From contig JAUSES010000071.1 of NCBI GenBank assembly GCA_030649835.1, positions 1 to 34,301 on the forward strand: a DNA stretch of 34,301 nt. Reading direction: 5' to 3'. The position numbers and the translations under genes are program-made. Below are positions 7,388 through 16,296 of this stretch, in pieces (the stretch's first letter is position 1; each line of letters starts with the position of its first letter). A model generated the notes under the pieces. It had not been told where the DNA came from, ran no database searches, and saw nothing but the letters and a program-made list of their open reading frames with translations. The DNA comes from a bacterium. GTDB lineage: Bacteria > Patescibacteriota > Minisyncoccia > Phycocordibacterales > UBA1550.

Positions 7388-7435
7388 CTACTATACACGT
7401 ATAATATACTATAGTATATTATACGTGTATAGTAG
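7388..7435. repeat. 48-bp perfect palindrome downstream of pgsA-like gene
   Basis: CTACTATACACGTATAATAT then ACTA is followed immediately by its exact reverse complement, with no spacer (centre 7411/7412). It lies 2 bp past the stop codon of the phosphatidyltransferase gene and may act as its transcription end or as a protein-binding site. Confidence 0.9.
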
Positions 7436-7437
7436 AA

Positions 7438-8013
7438 TTAGACAGCTCGGTATACTACTAGAGAGAGAAGTGCAAAGAAAATTGCAGCGTAAAAGAAATA
7501 TTGAGCAAAGATGAGAAAAATGGAAAGACTAAAAACAAGTGAAACGAGAAGTGCTCCGATTGCAAGGGACTGCATGATCATTTTCAACTTTCCCGTGTTT
7601 TCAGCTTGAATTATTTTTCCATAAAATCGTCTTTGTACATAGGCGCTTGATATCAGGATGAGCTCTATAGAAACAATAGCAATTACAATACCCCACCCAA
7701 GATGACGAGGGACGAGAATAAGTGCGGCAATAGAAATGAGAAGCTTGTCTGCAAGTGGGTCAAAGAGTTTTCCAAAGTCTGTGACAAGGTCGCGCGTGCG
7801 CGCAAGTGATCCATCTACCGCATCAGAAAAAGCAGATACAAAAAACAGAGGAAGCGCGATAACATAGTTTTCATTCCACAAAAAATACCCGACAAATGGT
7901 ACGCTCAAAAATCGCAACCACGTCACAAGGTTTGGCGTCAGCCATTGTGGAACAAGCAATAAAAGCGACCTTGCGAGTATTTTGTCAGTGATAGTGAGTG
8001 AATGTGTCGACAT
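7438..8013 (-). CDS. pgsA: CDP-alcohol phosphatidyltransferase (PgsA-like)
   Basis: The 191-aa integral membrane enzyme moves a phosphatidyl group from CDP-diacylglycerol to an alcohol, probably glycerol-3-phosphate on the way to phosphatidylglycerol. The family signature D-G-x2-A-R-x8-G-x3-D-x3-D is complete in DAVDGSLARTRDLVTDFGKL followed by FDPLADK. Five to six membrane segments are evident. The length fits PgsA. CPR cells often lack full lipid synthesis, so it may act on imported precursors (inference). A TAAACT box lies 6 nt before the ATG. Substrate specificity cannot be settled from sequence, so the symbol is provisional. Confidence 0.82.
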   Translation of the reverse strand: MSTHSLTITDKILARSLLLLVPQWLTPNLVTWLRFLSVPFVGYFLWNENYVIALPLFFVSAFSDAVDGSLARTRDLVTDFGKLFDPLADKLLISIAALILVPRHLGWGIVIAIVSIELILISSAYVQRRFYGKIIQAENTGKLKMIMQSLAIGALLVSLVFSLSIFLIFAQYFFYAAIFFALLSLVVYRAV

Positions 8014-8219
8014 CTGATTAGTTTAGGATCATGCGCGACTGCTCATTTTTTCTCGCAACGAGATTTGCTTCGGTTTTAGTTAGTCAGTGCGACCACTGTC
8101 CTATAAAATCGACTTCTCATCCTCGCGGCAATGACCCAGAGAAGTTCATGCATACATTATAGTATACACTAAGTGCACTGAGAATTGATATCCTATTGAG
8201 ATAGGATCTTAGGCAATAT
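8014..8219. other. Intergenic spacer with a small hairpin
   Basis: No gene is seen. GATATCCTATTGAGATAGGATC at 8188-8209 forms a 7-bp hairpin just after the sigma-factor stop on the minus strand. It lacks a clear U-run, so its role as terminator is uncertain. Confidence 0.4.
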
Positions 8220-8780
8220 CTAAACTACACGAGACTGACTAGAATCATGAAGTTTCCTTAGTTTCTGTAAACCACGATGCATACGTACCGCGATTGTATT
8301 TTTTGATTCTCCGGTGATCTGAGATATTTCTTTGAGGGAGAGGTCTTGAACATAACGCATATGAATTACATTTTGATAAATTGATGGCAGTTTTTCTATC
8401 AGATGAAGGACACCCCTACTATCTAAAGTGCTAAAAAGTTTATCTGTCGGATCCGAGCTTGGGTCAAACCCTTTTTCCATAAGGCTATCTAGTGAAGTAG
8501 TTTTTCGCTTTCTATATTCGTCTACAATAAGATTATTCAAAATGTGGTATAAAAATGCCTTCATGACATCGATTCGGCCTCTTTTTTGCATGTACGCCCA
8601 TGCCTTCATAAAAGTATCCTGAACAAGATCCTCACTTGTGGATTGGTCACTTACTTTAAAATACGCATGAGAAGAAAGGCTGTCTCTGTATTGTTCATGT
8701 GCCCCCGTAAACACACGTACGGGGCTTCTCCGCTCCATTTTTCTTTGATAACTTCTTTCGATTGTCTTAGTGAGAGCCAT
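8220..8780 (-). CDS. RNA polymerase sigma factor, ECF/sigma-70 family
   Basis: In this 186-aa protein, region 2 is at about residues 25-95 with EDLVQDTFMKAWAYM (core binding, -10 recognition). Region 4 is at about residues 125-178 with LPSIYQNVIHMRYVQDLSLK and the helix-turn-helix EISQITGESKNTIAVRMHRG. No region 1 or 3 is seen, so it is ECF-like. No anti-sigma gene is adjacent. Upstream lies a 549-bp gene-free region, then a GlsB/YeaQ-type stress membrane protein on the other strand that could be a target (inference). The N-terminus to residue 15 may be over-extended, since another Met precedes ERRSPVRVF. Confidence 0.88.
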   Translation of the reverse strand: MALTKTIERSYQRKMERRSPVRVFTGAHEQYRDSLSSHAYFKVSDQSTSEDLVQDTFMKAWAYMQKRGRIDVMKAFLYHILNNLIVDEYRKRKTTSLDSLMEKGFDPSSDPTDKLFSTLDSRGVLHLIEKLPSIYQNVIHMRYVQDLSLKEISQITGESKNTIAVRMHRGLQKLRKLHDSSQSRVV

Positions 8781-9329
8781 AGGGAAGATATGCCGTTTGA
8801 GTGGCTAAATTATTACAAGATTATTACAGAGTGGCATTAGATCCTTATAAATAAATAACAGAATTTATTTTCCTCTTACCAGAAATTACCATCATTGCTA
8901 ATAAACCAATGAATTGTTCCATTTATATCATGCTAGCATGAATGATCATTGTCACGAAGTGATGAACGTCACCGCACCCAACCTTCCTGAAACGAAGCAG
9001 GCTAACGGGGGCAATTTAAAAATAACCCGGTATGTATATCCTTTTTGTGCAACATGACTCGAAAACCACACAGCTATTGTAATTCATATCGACTTTTCAC
9101 GGCATCTACAAGTGGATATTCGTAGTGAACAATTACATCGTTATTTTTACAGCTTATAAAATTGTTCTAGTTGTAATTAATGTTGTTAAGGGGACGGTGT
9201 AATGACCCATTTGCCAATGTATTAGTATTAAAATATCAAACATAGTGGGGGGAGTATCTTTTGCGAATATGGTGGGGTTTGAAGATCCAAAAAGTTGGAA
9301 AGATTTATCAGTAATTAATTATATATACT
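8781..9329. other. 549-bp gene-free region between the sigma factor and glsB-like gene
   Basis: Both flanking genes diverge from here, so their control sites should lie inside. The segment around 8970-9030 (CCTTCCTGAAACGAAGCAGG, then ACGGGGGC...ACCCGGT) can form small hairpins but matches no riboswitch I know. No tRNA is seen. ORFs in the track here look like chance frames. Confidence 0.5.
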
Positions 9330-9581
9330 ATGGGAATTATTCTTTGGGTTATATTCGGTGCATTAGTGGGGTGGATTGCATCAATCATTATGAAAACAGA
9401 TGCCCAACAAGGTGCTCTACTAAATATCGTTGTGGGTATCGTGGGAGCAGTCGTGGGGGGATGGATTATGACTTTTTTTGGACAGGCAGGTGCTACGGGA
9501 TTTAACTTTTACAGTTTCATCGTTGCCCTAATCGGCGCGATTGTATTGATTGCAATTGTAAAGGCTCTCCGCAGTGTTTGA
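9330..9581 (+). CDS. GlsB/YeaQ/YmgE-family stress-associated membrane protein
   Basis: The 83-aa protein is almost wholly hydrophobic with three membrane segments and the family pattern: [20 protein letters not shown], then a short polar loop (MKTDAQQG), [18 protein letters not shown], and a final helix ending [17 protein letters not shown]. This is the transglycosylase-associated family, stress-induced in E. coli, of unclear molecular role. It stands alone, divergent from the ECF sigma factor. The overlapping track ORF at 9245 is a shadow. Confidence 0.9.
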   Translation: MGIILWVIFGALVGWIASIIMKTDAQQGALLNIVVGIVGAVVGGWIMTFFGQAGATGFNFYSFIVALIGAIVLIAIVKALRSV

Positions 9582-9801
9582 CCTAAAGTAAAGATTCATG
9601 AGGTAAAAGAGACAGATGAGATGAATTAAAAAAAATCAATGGCAAAGCCTGTTGTAAGGTATTTACTATTGGCACGGCATAGATACTAATCGGCACCTCA
9701 AAAAGGACAAAGGGGGTGTCGTCTAGGTATTTTACCAGTTTAGGTGACTATTATTAATTTAGAATAGGGGAATTCCTCTATCAATAAAAATATAAACAAT
9801 T
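9582..9801. other. 220-bp spacer before the peptidoglycan-binding protein
   Basis: No gene or clear terminator was found. The AT-rich end (AATAGGGGAATTCCTCTATC) contains a small palindrome around GGAATTCC and may include the promoter of the next gene. Confidence 0.35.
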
Positions 9802-10497
9802 ATGACGTATAATAAAAAAATAGACATCGCAGGAGTTTCTGCACACCGTGCGCTTTGGACAGCTGGTGTTGCGCTTGCGGTAATCGTGAGCGCTACACCA
9901 CTGCTTGCGGGAGCAGCAGTACTCACCCGTCAGCTAGAGATGGGAATGAACGGAACAGATGTTTCCACATTACAGAGTTTTTTGGCACAAAACCCAATCA
10001 CATATCCACAGGGCTTAGTGACTGGATATTTTGGTTTCCTAACAAAATCCGCAGTATCAAATTTTCAGTCCCAGAATGGAATTGAATCCGTTGGTCGTGT
10101 CGGACCCATCACCCTTGCAGCAATAAATAATCAGATGGGAAATGGAGCAACCGGGGGGCTTGATCGATCAGCACCAAGCATTACGAGCACGAGTGTGAGT
10201 GCGGGGCGTACAAATGCGACAATAAATTGGGGGGCGAGCGAGCTTGCGCGCGGGAAGGTATATTACAGCACCACTCCAATTCGCCTCAACAACACATATG
10301 AACAGACGGGCAATGATTTCATTGAGCCAACAGTTTCGGGAAGTCTCGCTTCATATGATGGTGTTGCGCGGACATCACAGACAGTAACAATAAACGACTT
10401 AATTCCAAACACCACCTATTATTATTTAGTTGAGGTGTTAGATGGATCGAATAACGTAAGCATCACTACCCCATCTTCGTTTAGAACTGCGCAGTAG
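9802..10497 (+). CDS. Secreted peptidoglycan-binding (PGB_1) protein with fibronectin type III domain
   Basis: The 231-aa protein has a signal or anchor at about residues 15-38 (LWTAGVALAVIVSATPLLAG). A PG_binding_1 domain at about 42-110 contains GMNGTDVSTLQSFLAQ and VTGYFGFLTKSAVSNFQ. An FnIII-like domain at about 122-230 contains TNATINWGASELARGKVYY and LIPNTTYYYLVEVLDGSNN. It probably sits in the cell wall and carries no catalytic domain. PGB_1-FnIII combinations are common in Parcubacteria surface proteins. It is followed by a strong terminator, so it appears monocistronic. Confidence 0.88.
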   Translation: MTYNKKIDIAGVSAHRALWTAGVALAVIVSATPLLAGAAVLTRQLEMGMNGTDVSTLQSFLAQNPITYPQGLVTGYFGFLTKSAVSNFQSQNGIESVGRVGPITLAAINNQMGNGATGGLDRSAPSITSTSVSAGRTNATINWGASELARGKVYYSTTPIRLNNTYEQTGNDFIEPTVSGSLASYDGVARTSQTVTINDLIPNTTYYYLVEVLDGSNNVSITTPSSFRTAQ

Positions 10498-10554
10498 AAT
10501 GGCACGGATCTGTATATATGAAGAGTGACTAACTTCTCCAAGAGGAATTCAAAT

Positions 10555-10601
10555 AAAATAATAAATCTCTCCCACTAAAGCGGGGAGAGATTTATTATTT
10601 T
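10555..10601. terminator. Terminator after the PGB/FnIII gene
   Basis: An 18-bp stem AAATAATAAATCTCTCCC/GGGAGAGATTTATTATTT closes an 11-nt loop; T-rich sequence follows on both strands. Confidence 0.85.
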
Positions 10602-11051
10602 ACGTAGGTTATTAATTCGTATTGTTCCATGTATATACCGTAAGATATAGCCACACGCAAACAATAGGGAGAGACATTTTCATCCGGTTGGTCCTACTAA
10701 TACCATCTCTAAATAACCTAGCCACGATAATCCAAAGATTTTGGCTACGCTTTTGTGAAAATTCTTCGAAATATCCTGATATTCCTTAGAAACTTAATGG
10801 GGGACAAGGGGAAATTCAATCGTGCCCTCATGTGGACTGGCTCATTTTCTACAATACCGAGCGCGTACACTGGGCTTGTTGGAAACAAACTGTCTCCCAT
10901 GCAGTTTATGGGCACAATCACCCTATTATTAGCTAACATACGCCGAAGACTGCAAAAGTGGGTGGCGGTTATACACATGCTTTACTTGGAGCAATCATTA
11001 TGGTAGAATTCACTTTACCTTGATGATATCTAACTAGGCACCATAAAAATT
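10602..11051. repeat. 450-bp spacer holding a truncated MITE-like repeat (about 10696-10795)
   Basis: The part from TAATACCATCTCTAAATAAC through TTTTGGCTAC to GAAATATCCTGATATTCCTT matches the left and central parts of the element at 7157-7340, but lacks its CGAATCAGCTGATTCG insert and right end. The following GGGGGACAAGGGGAAATTC resembles G-rich repeats at 30914 and 26010. The track ORF at 10755 starts inside the repeat and looks like chance. A promoter for MYG1 is not obvious. Confidence 0.6.
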
Positions 11052-11960
11052 GTGAATATAAATTCTAAAAAGAAAATCGTAACTCATAACGGTAATTTTC
11101 ACACCGACGAGGTTTTTGCGTGCGCAATACTCTCTATTCTTCACAAAGGCAATGTGGAAATTGTGAGAAGCAGGGATCCGTTGGTGTGGGAGACCGGGGA
11201 CTATGTCGTGGATGTGGGGGGAATATATGATGCAAAAAACGGACGTTTTGATCACCACCAGGAGGGTGGAGCAGGGGGTAGAGTAAATGGCATTCCTTAT
11301 TCCTCGCTGGGGCTCGTTTGGAGAGAATTTGGTGTGCAACTTTGTGGTGGCAGTGATATTGCAAAGAGAATTGACGAGAAAATGATACAACCCATCGATG
11401 CAGCTGACTGTGGCTTCGATTCATTTATTCTTACAGAAAAAAATATTTTTCCATATCTATTGCACCACGCGGTAGCCTCATTTCGCCCAACATGGAAGGA
11501 ATCAATCAATAAAGATTTTTTGCATGATGAAGGCTTTATGAGAATTTTTGCTATCGCTGTGGATGTGCTTGCTCGAGAGATCATCATTGCAAAGGATATA
11601 GAAGAGGGTGTTCGATATTCTGAGACAGCATATCAAGCCGCAGAAGATAAGCGGATTATTGTTTTAGAAGGACAGTATCCATGGGAGGAAGTTTTAAACA
11701 AATTACCGGAGCCAATTTTTATTGTGAAGCCCGATATGGATTCGGAACGCTGGAACGTGCGTACGGTGCGTCTCCACCATGAGTCCTTTAAAGCGCGTAA
11801 AGATTTTCCAAAAGCGTGGGCAGGGAAGACAGGAGACGAATTTGTACGCGTCTCTGGGGTACAGGATGCGATATTTTGTCATAACACAGGAACGTATATT
11901 GCGGTTGCAGGGTCAAAAGAGGGAGCATTGCAACTTGCAAAACTAGCTCTAGAGGCTTAA
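11052..11960 (+). CDS. MYG1 family protein (DHH-like metal-dependent nuclease)
   Basis: This 302-aa protein matches MYG1/UPF0160. The N-terminal metal-site motifs are THNGNFHTDEVFACAIL, DYVVDVGGIYD and RFDHHQEGGAG. The typical C-terminal end is VSGVQDAIFCHNTGTYIAVA then SKEGALQLAKLAL. Eukaryotic MYG1 is a 3'-5' RNA exonuclease; the bacterial role is less clear. The frame begins with GTG at 11052 (reading MNINSKKKIVTHNG), close to the usual family start. It lies 5 bp before obg, probably one transcript. Confidence 0.9.
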   Translation: MNINSKKKIVTHNGNFHTDEVFACAILSILHKGNVEIVRSRDPLVWETGDYVVDVGGIYDAKNGRFDHHQEGGAGGRVNGIPYSSLGLVWREFGVQLCGGSDIAKRIDEKMIQPIDAADCGFDSFILTEKNIFPYLLHHAVASFRPTWKESINKDFLHDEGFMRIFAIAVDVLAREIIIAKDIEEGVRYSETAYQAAEDKRIIVLEGQYPWEEVLNKLPEPIFIVKPDMDSERWNVRTVRLHHESFKARKDFPKAWAGKTGDEFVRVSGVQDAIFCHNTGTYIAVAGSKEGALQLAKLALEA

Positions 11961-11965
11961 TTACT

Positions 11966-12946
11966 ATGGCTTTTATCGATGAAATGACAATGCATATGAA
12001 GGCAGGCAACGGCGGCAACGGCGTGATGCGTCTTAAGCATGAAAAAGGCAAGGAATTTGCCGGACCCTCAGGAGGCGACGGCGGTAAGGGGGGAGATGTA
12101 ATTCTTCGCGCAGTTCGTGACGTCCACATACTTTCAAAATATCGTCATCAAAAAGATTTTACAGCAGAAAAAGCACAGGATGGTGGTAACGACAGTTTGC
12201 ATGGACGAAATGGTGAGGATTTTATTTTAGATTTGCCTGTTGGTTCCATTGTAACCAATCTTGATACGGGCGCCGAGTATCAGCTTTTGAAGGACGGAGA
12301 AGAGATTATCGTTCTCAAAGGCGGTCGTGGTGGTTTCGGTAATGAGCATTTCAAGACATCAACAAATCGTACACCAAAGGAACACGTGCCGGGACAAGAA
12401 GGACAGGAGGCGGATTTTAAACTTGAGCTCCAGATTGTTGCAGACATTGGGTTTGTAGGTTTGCCCAACGCGGGCAAGTCGTCACTCCTAAACGCCCTCA
12501 CACGCGCAAGTGCAAAAACAGCAGACTATGCGTTTACCACACTTGAACCAAACTTGGGTGAGTGTTTTGGATTTATTATTGCGGATATTCCGGGTCTCAT
12601 TGAAGGCGCATCAGAAGGCAAGGGGCTTGGACACAAGTTCCTCCGCCATGTAAAGCGCACAAAAATGCTCGCTCACTTGGTGTCATTAGAAAACGAAGAT
12701 CCACTCGCAGTGTACGAAACCGTACGCAAGGAGCTCGAAGCATTTGATAAAGATCTTGCTTCAAAACACGAAATAATTATTCTCACCAAGACTGACATGG
12801 TTACCCCAGAGCGTGTAAAAGAAGTTGAAACCGCAATGAAGAAAAAATATAAGCAATCTGAAGTGTTTACTATCACCATTTTAGACGACAAAGGAATGAA
12901 AGTTTTCCAAGACGAGCTTCTAAAACTTTTGAAGGCATCAGCGTAA
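11966..12946 (+). CDS. obgE: Obg/CgtA GTPase
   Basis: The 326-aa protein has the glycine-rich Obg fold at residues 1-158 (KAGNGGNGV, GPSGGDGGKGGDVIL, LKGGRGGFGNEHFKTSTNRTP). A G domain follows from about 159, with G1 GLPNAGKSS at 165-173, switch region ADYAFTTLEPNLG, G3 DIPGLIEGAS and G4 TKTD in place of the usual NKxD. It assists 50S subunit maturation and is an essential stress-linked GTPase. The C-terminal OCT domain is absent, as in many short Obg proteins. No Shine-Dalgarno precedes the ATG, which is 5 bp after the MYG1 stop. Confidence 0.96.
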   Translation: MAFIDEMTMHMKAGNGGNGVMRLKHEKGKEFAGPSGGDGGKGGDVILRAVRDVHILSKYRHQKDFTAEKAQDGGNDSLHGRNGEDFILDLPVGSIVTNLDTGAEYQLLKDGEEIIVLKGGRGGFGNEHFKTSTNRTPKEHVPGQEGQEADFKLELQIVADIGFVGLPNAGKSSLLNALTRASAKTADYAFTTLEPNLGECFGFIIADIPGLIEGASEGKGLGHKFLRHVKRTKMLAHLVSLENEDPLAVYETVRKELEAFDKDLASKHEIIILTKTDMVTPERVKEVETAMKKKYKQSEVFTITILDDKGMKVFQDELLKLLKASA

Positions 12947-12966
12947 GTATTTGTTGTGGTATTTAG

Positions 12967-12972
12967 TATAAT
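12967..12972 (+). promoter_or_regulatory. -10 box TATAAT, 6 nt before ATG (leaderless)
   Basis: GTATAAT lies just before the 12979 start codon. No convincing -35 or Shine-Dalgarno is seen. Confidence 0.5.
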
Positions 12973-12978
12973 AAAAGT

Positions 12979-14397
12979 ATGAAAAAAATAATTAATTTGC
13001 TCATACTTTCGTTCTTCGTTTCTTTTCCATTTTTGTCTTTTGCTTACTCTACTATCCCAGGGTGTACTTCCCCTTCTGGAATGAGTACTCTCACGGGGGA
13101 ATCTTGCGCAACAGCCGTTATTGCCCCAGTTATAAAAGTAGTTGCCCCTGATTCTGCAGAATCCTTAGAGCGAGGGAGTACGTATGTAATTAAATGGACA
13201 AGCGATAACTCAAAAACTTCTACTGGCTTGGCTAGCATTACATTTGTTGATGAGGTTTCTGGAACATCTAATTTTATAACCCAGGTTAAAAGAACTGACG
13301 GTATTATGAATAGTTATTCATGGACAATTCCATCAAACATAGCTCTTGGGAAATATCGAGTAGTTATTTTAAACGATACGGTTATGGAATGCAGTGCTAC
13401 GAATGATGGATGTTTTTATGATAAGAGTGACGTGCCATTTAATATTATAGAAAAAAAGCCACCAGCAGGCACGTCGATCTCACTTTTGAGCCCAAATGGA
13501 GGGGAACAGATTACGGCAGGAACTTTTTTAAAGATTCATTGGAAACAGGCAAGTCAGTATCATATGTGGCCCACAGCTCAGGTCTTTCTTGTTGGAGTAT
13601 CGGGTCCTTTGGCTGGTTCAAAAAGATTAGTTGCAGATTATGTTGAACGTTTTCCTGATGACCGTGGTGCTAGTGTATATGTTGATCCAAGTACCCCTCC
13701 GGGTATTTACCGTGTTCGAATTGAGGATGTGGATTTTTCCCAAATTTTCGACGAAAGTGATGCTCCTGTTAATATAGTTGTTGGCACAAAAACAACTCAA
13801 TTTTCACTTATTACCCCAAATGGAGGGGAATCATGGCAAATTGGTGAGACATATAAACTAAAGTGGAAAGTAATCCCAAGTCAGGAAAAAATAAAATCAA
13901 TCTCCTTAAGTTTTTTTGATGAAAACTTAACTCAGTATCGGTACTCTCAACCAAACTTTGCAACTAGTTCTAATAGCGGTGTTATGGATTTTACTGTACC
14001 AATAGGCTCACCAGAGCTTGAACCCGATCTCCCCCCAGGAAAATACAGAGTCGCTATAGGATTAAACTGTGCGGGTTGGTTCGCGGAGTATGATGCGATG
14101 AAAAATGGATGCCTTCTTTTTGGCGTGAGTGCGAAACCATTTACGATTACTGCAGCAGATACCACAACAAAAATTTCCAAACCATCAGCTACTTCAAAGG
14201 CAAAAGTTACACCGCCAACGAGCATATCTAAAAAGGGAACCACGACAGCAACTCTTCCAGAAATCACATCGACAATTTCTGAACAGTCTATTGTTGTACC
14301 CACTGCACCCACACCGACACCAGAGCCAGCAAAGAAAGGGTTTTGGAGATCAATCTCTTGCTTCTTCAGCGGACTATTCGGCGGGGTTTGTAAGTAG
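12979..14397 (+). CDS. Secreted protein with three Ig-like (Kre9/KNH-type) repeats
   Basis: The 472-aa protein has a signal peptide at about residues 1-23 (IINLLILSFFVSFPFLSFAY). Three beta-sandwich repeats begin at about residues 43 (APDSAESLERGSTYVIKW), 163 (LSPNGGEQITAGTFLKIHW) and 274 (ITPNGGESWQIGETYKLKW). 'PNGGE' repeats of this kind are typical of extracellular adhesion or filament proteins in CPR. A Thr/Pro-rich linker follows, then a hydrophobic C-terminal tail GFWRSISCFFSGLFGGVCK that could anchor it. No enzyme motif is present. Confidence 0.78.
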   Translation: MKKIINLLILSFFVSFPFLSFAYSTIPGCTSPSGMSTLTGESCATAVIAPVIKVVAPDSAESLERGSTYVIKWTSDNSKTSTGLASITFVDEVSGTSNFITQVKRTDGIMNSYSWTIPSNIALGKYRVVILNDTVMECSATNDGCFYDKSDVPFNIIEKKPPAGTSISLLSPNGGEQITAGTFLKIHWKQASQYHMWPTAQVFLVGVSGPLAGSKRLVADYVERFPDDRGASVYVDPSTPPGIYRVRIEDVDFSQIFDESDAPVNIVVGTKTTQFSLITPNGGESWQIGETYKLKWKVIPSQEKIKSISLSFFDENLTQYRYSQPNFATSSNSGVMDFTVPIGSPELEPDLPPGKYRVAIGLNCAGWFAEYDAMKNGCLLFGVSAKPFTITAADTTTKISKPSATSKAKVTPPTSISKKGTTTATLPEITSTISEQSIVVPTAPTPTPEPAKKGFWRSISCFFSGLFGGVCK

Positions 14398-14413
14398 GTG
14401 AAGAGATATTTTA

Positions 14414-14422
14414 TGCTATAAT
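14414..14422 (+). promoter_or_regulatory. Extended -10 TGCTATAAT of gatB
   Basis: TGCTATAAT ends 7 nt before the gatB ATG at 14430, implying a leaderless transcript. Confidence 0.6.
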
Positions 14423-14429
14423 CTCGCCT

Positions 14430-15842
14430 ATGAGCTACAAACTAACGGTGGGACTAGAAGTCCACGCGGAACTGAAAACGAAGACAAAAATGTTCTGCAA
14501 TTCGGCGAATGACCCCTTTAATGCGGAGCCGAACGTGAATATTTGCCCGGTGTGTATGGCACACCCCGGGACGTTGCCGGTGATTAATAAGCAGGCGGTT
14601 CACCATGTTCTTCGTGTGGGGACGGCGCTTGGGAGCGACCTCGCAGACTTTACTGAGTTTGACCGCAAGAACTATTTTTATCCAGACATTCCAAAGGGGT
14701 ATCAAATCAGCCAGTACAAATACCCCCTTGTTTCAAACGGCATGTTAAACGGTGTCGCTATTGAGCGCGTGCATTTGGAGGAAGACACAGCGAGTTCGTC
14801 GCATGAGGGAAAAGAGGCGAGCTTGGTGGATTATAACCGCGCGGGGGTGCCCTTGATGGAGCTCGTTACGAAGCCTGTCATCCACACCGCAGAAGAGGCC
14901 GGTGCATTTGCGCGCGAGCTTCAGCTCCTTCTCCGTACACTTAGAGTGTCAGATGCAAATATGGAAAAAGGGGAGATGCGTGTTGAAGCAAATATTTCAA
15001 TATCAAAGACCGATAAACTTGGCACAAAGGTGGAGGTGAAAAATCTTAACTCATTCCGTTCGGTGGAGCGCGCAATCGCGTACGAGGTAGAGCGAATGAC
15101 AAAAATTTTAGATGGCGGACCTGGTGAGATTGTGCAAGAAACTCGCGGATGGGATGAGGGAGGACAAAAAACATTTTCACAACGCAAGAAAGAGAGCGCG
15201 CATGACTACCGCTATTTTCCAGACCCAGATTTACCTAAACTTAAAATTTCAGAGATTCCTGAATTTGCCAGCGATGTTCTAAGAGCCACAATGCCCGAGC
15301 TTCCGTGGGAGAAGCGCGCACGCCTCGTACGCGAGTATGGGGTGAAGACAGAAAATGCGGAAGTGTTTGTGGCTGACAAAATACTTGGCGGGCTTTTTGA
15401 AGATGCAGTAAATGAAATTGGTGGTGATCGCCCATCGGCAGCGCTTATCGAGAATTATATTACATCAGACCTAGTAGGACTTATGAAGGGTTCGGAGTCA
15501 ATTGAGAATGTAACAGGCAAGTCTCTTGCCGATTTGGTGACCATGATTAAAGCAGGGGATTTGTCCTCACGCGGAGCAAAAGACACACTCGCAATTTTGT
15601 ACACAGAAGGCGGACACCCACACGAGATTGCAAAAAAACATAATCTTATTCAAAAAAACGATATTGAAGCGCTCAAAAAAATTGTTGAGGAAGTAATTTC
15701 TGCAAATCCTACCGTTGTAGCCGATTACAAATCAGGTAAAGTTGCGCTCCTTCAGTTTTTTGTAGGGCAGGGGATGAAGGCGTCAAAGGGAAGTGGAAAC
15801 CCCGGAACACTTAAGACACTTTTTGAGGAGGGGTTGGAATAG
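14430..15842 (+). CDS. gatB: Aspartyl/glutamyl-tRNA amidotransferase subunit B
   Basis: The 470-aa protein shows full-length GatB features: LTVGLEVHAELKTKTKMFCN, the zinc-site region NICPVCMAHPGTLPVINK, then DIPKGYQISQYKYPL, the kinase-like core with HLEEDTASS, and DYNRAGVPLMELVTKP. A C-terminal GatB/YqeY tail ends FFVGQGMKASKGSGNPGTLK. With GatA and GatC (not in this window) it converts Glu-tRNA(Gln) or Asp-tRNA(Asn) to the amide, so the genome likely uses the indirect charging route. gatCA are evidently elsewhere. Confidence 0.97.
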   Translation: MSYKLTVGLEVHAELKTKTKMFCNSANDPFNAEPNVNICPVCMAHPGTLPVINKQAVHHVLRVGTALGSDLADFTEFDRKNYFYPDIPKGYQISQYKYPLVSNGMLNGVAIERVHLEEDTASSSHEGKEASLVDYNRAGVPLMELVTKPVIHTAEEAGAFARELQLLLRTLRVSDANMEKGEMRVEANISISKTDKLGTKVEVKNLNSFRSVERAIAYEVERMTKILDGGPGEIVQETRGWDEGGQKTFSQRKKESAHDYRYFPDPDLPKLKISEIPEFASDVLRATMPELPWEKRARLVREYGVKTENAEVFVADKILGGLFEDAVNEIGGDRPSAALIENYITSDLVGLMKGSESIENVTGKSLADLVTMIKAGDLSSRGAKDTLAILYTEGGHPHEIAKKHNLIQKNDIEALKKIVEEVISANPTVVADYKSGKVALLQFFVGQGMKASKGSGNPGTLKTLFEEGLE

Positions 15843-15856
15843 TATATGATTTATAC

Positions 15857-16177
15857 ATGCTTATAAAAATAACAATAATCCTTTCTTGGATACTGGGATT
15901 CATTATTTTTGGGGGACTTTTTATTGGAGGAATGACCGAAAATATTGCTCTCGCAGTAATTGGCACCTTAATTGGCACTGTGGGTCTAATGTTGGCAGGA
16001 CTTATCGGGAGCATAGTTTTTATTTTTCATGTGATAGATGAAGTAAAAAAAACTGATAATAAAATTACCTTAGCATTTTTAATAGCTAACCCTGAATTAA
16101 TCGTAGGAAGCATTGCTTCACTTGTGATTTTAATTTTGTTAGGTCGTTTTTTGATATGGTTTATGAGCAAGATTTAA
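15857..16177 (+). CDS. Small polytopic membrane protein, unknown function
   Basis: The 106-aa protein has three hydrophobic segments: 5-27 (TIILSWILGFIIFGGLFIGG), about 33-60 (ALAVIGTLIGTVGLMLAGLI), and 85-104 (IVGSIASLVILILLGRFLIW). Between the second and third is a charged stretch DEVKKTDNK. I do not recognise a family. A TATGAT box lies 6 nt before the ATG, so it may be transcribed on its own as a leaderless mRNA although it is only 14 bp past gatB. Confidence 0.6.
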   Translation: MLIKITIILSWILGFIIFGGLFIGGMTENIALAVIGTLIGTVGLMLAGLIGSIVFIFHVIDEVKKTDNKITLAFLIANPELIVGSIASLVILILLGRFLIWFMSKI

Positions 16178-16213
16178 ATTTTTTTAAAAAGGTAACTAAG
16201 TTAGTGCTCTTTT

Positions 16214-16243
16214 TTGTTGGGTATGTTAAAATATTCGTATAGT
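16214..16243 (+). promoter_or_regulatory. Promoter TTGTTG-18-TATAGT
   Basis: It is upstream of the 16297 gene and gives a leader of about 45 nt that contains a CGAGG/CCTCG hairpin. CTTTTTTGTTGGGTATG here is repeated exactly at 16881-16897. Confidence 0.4.
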
Positions 16244-16296
16244 TTTAACCCGAGGAGCTTTATCCCTCGTATGAGCGTGATTTAACAAATAAAATA

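Noticed and set aside
8781-9329. A riboswitch or tRNA in the long gene-free stretch
   Set aside because: Short hairpins exist, but no known aptamer core or cloverleaf could be matched.
10755-11006. 83-aa ORF after the PGB gene
   Set aside because: It starts inside the repeat motif, has no family match and no ribosome or promoter signal.
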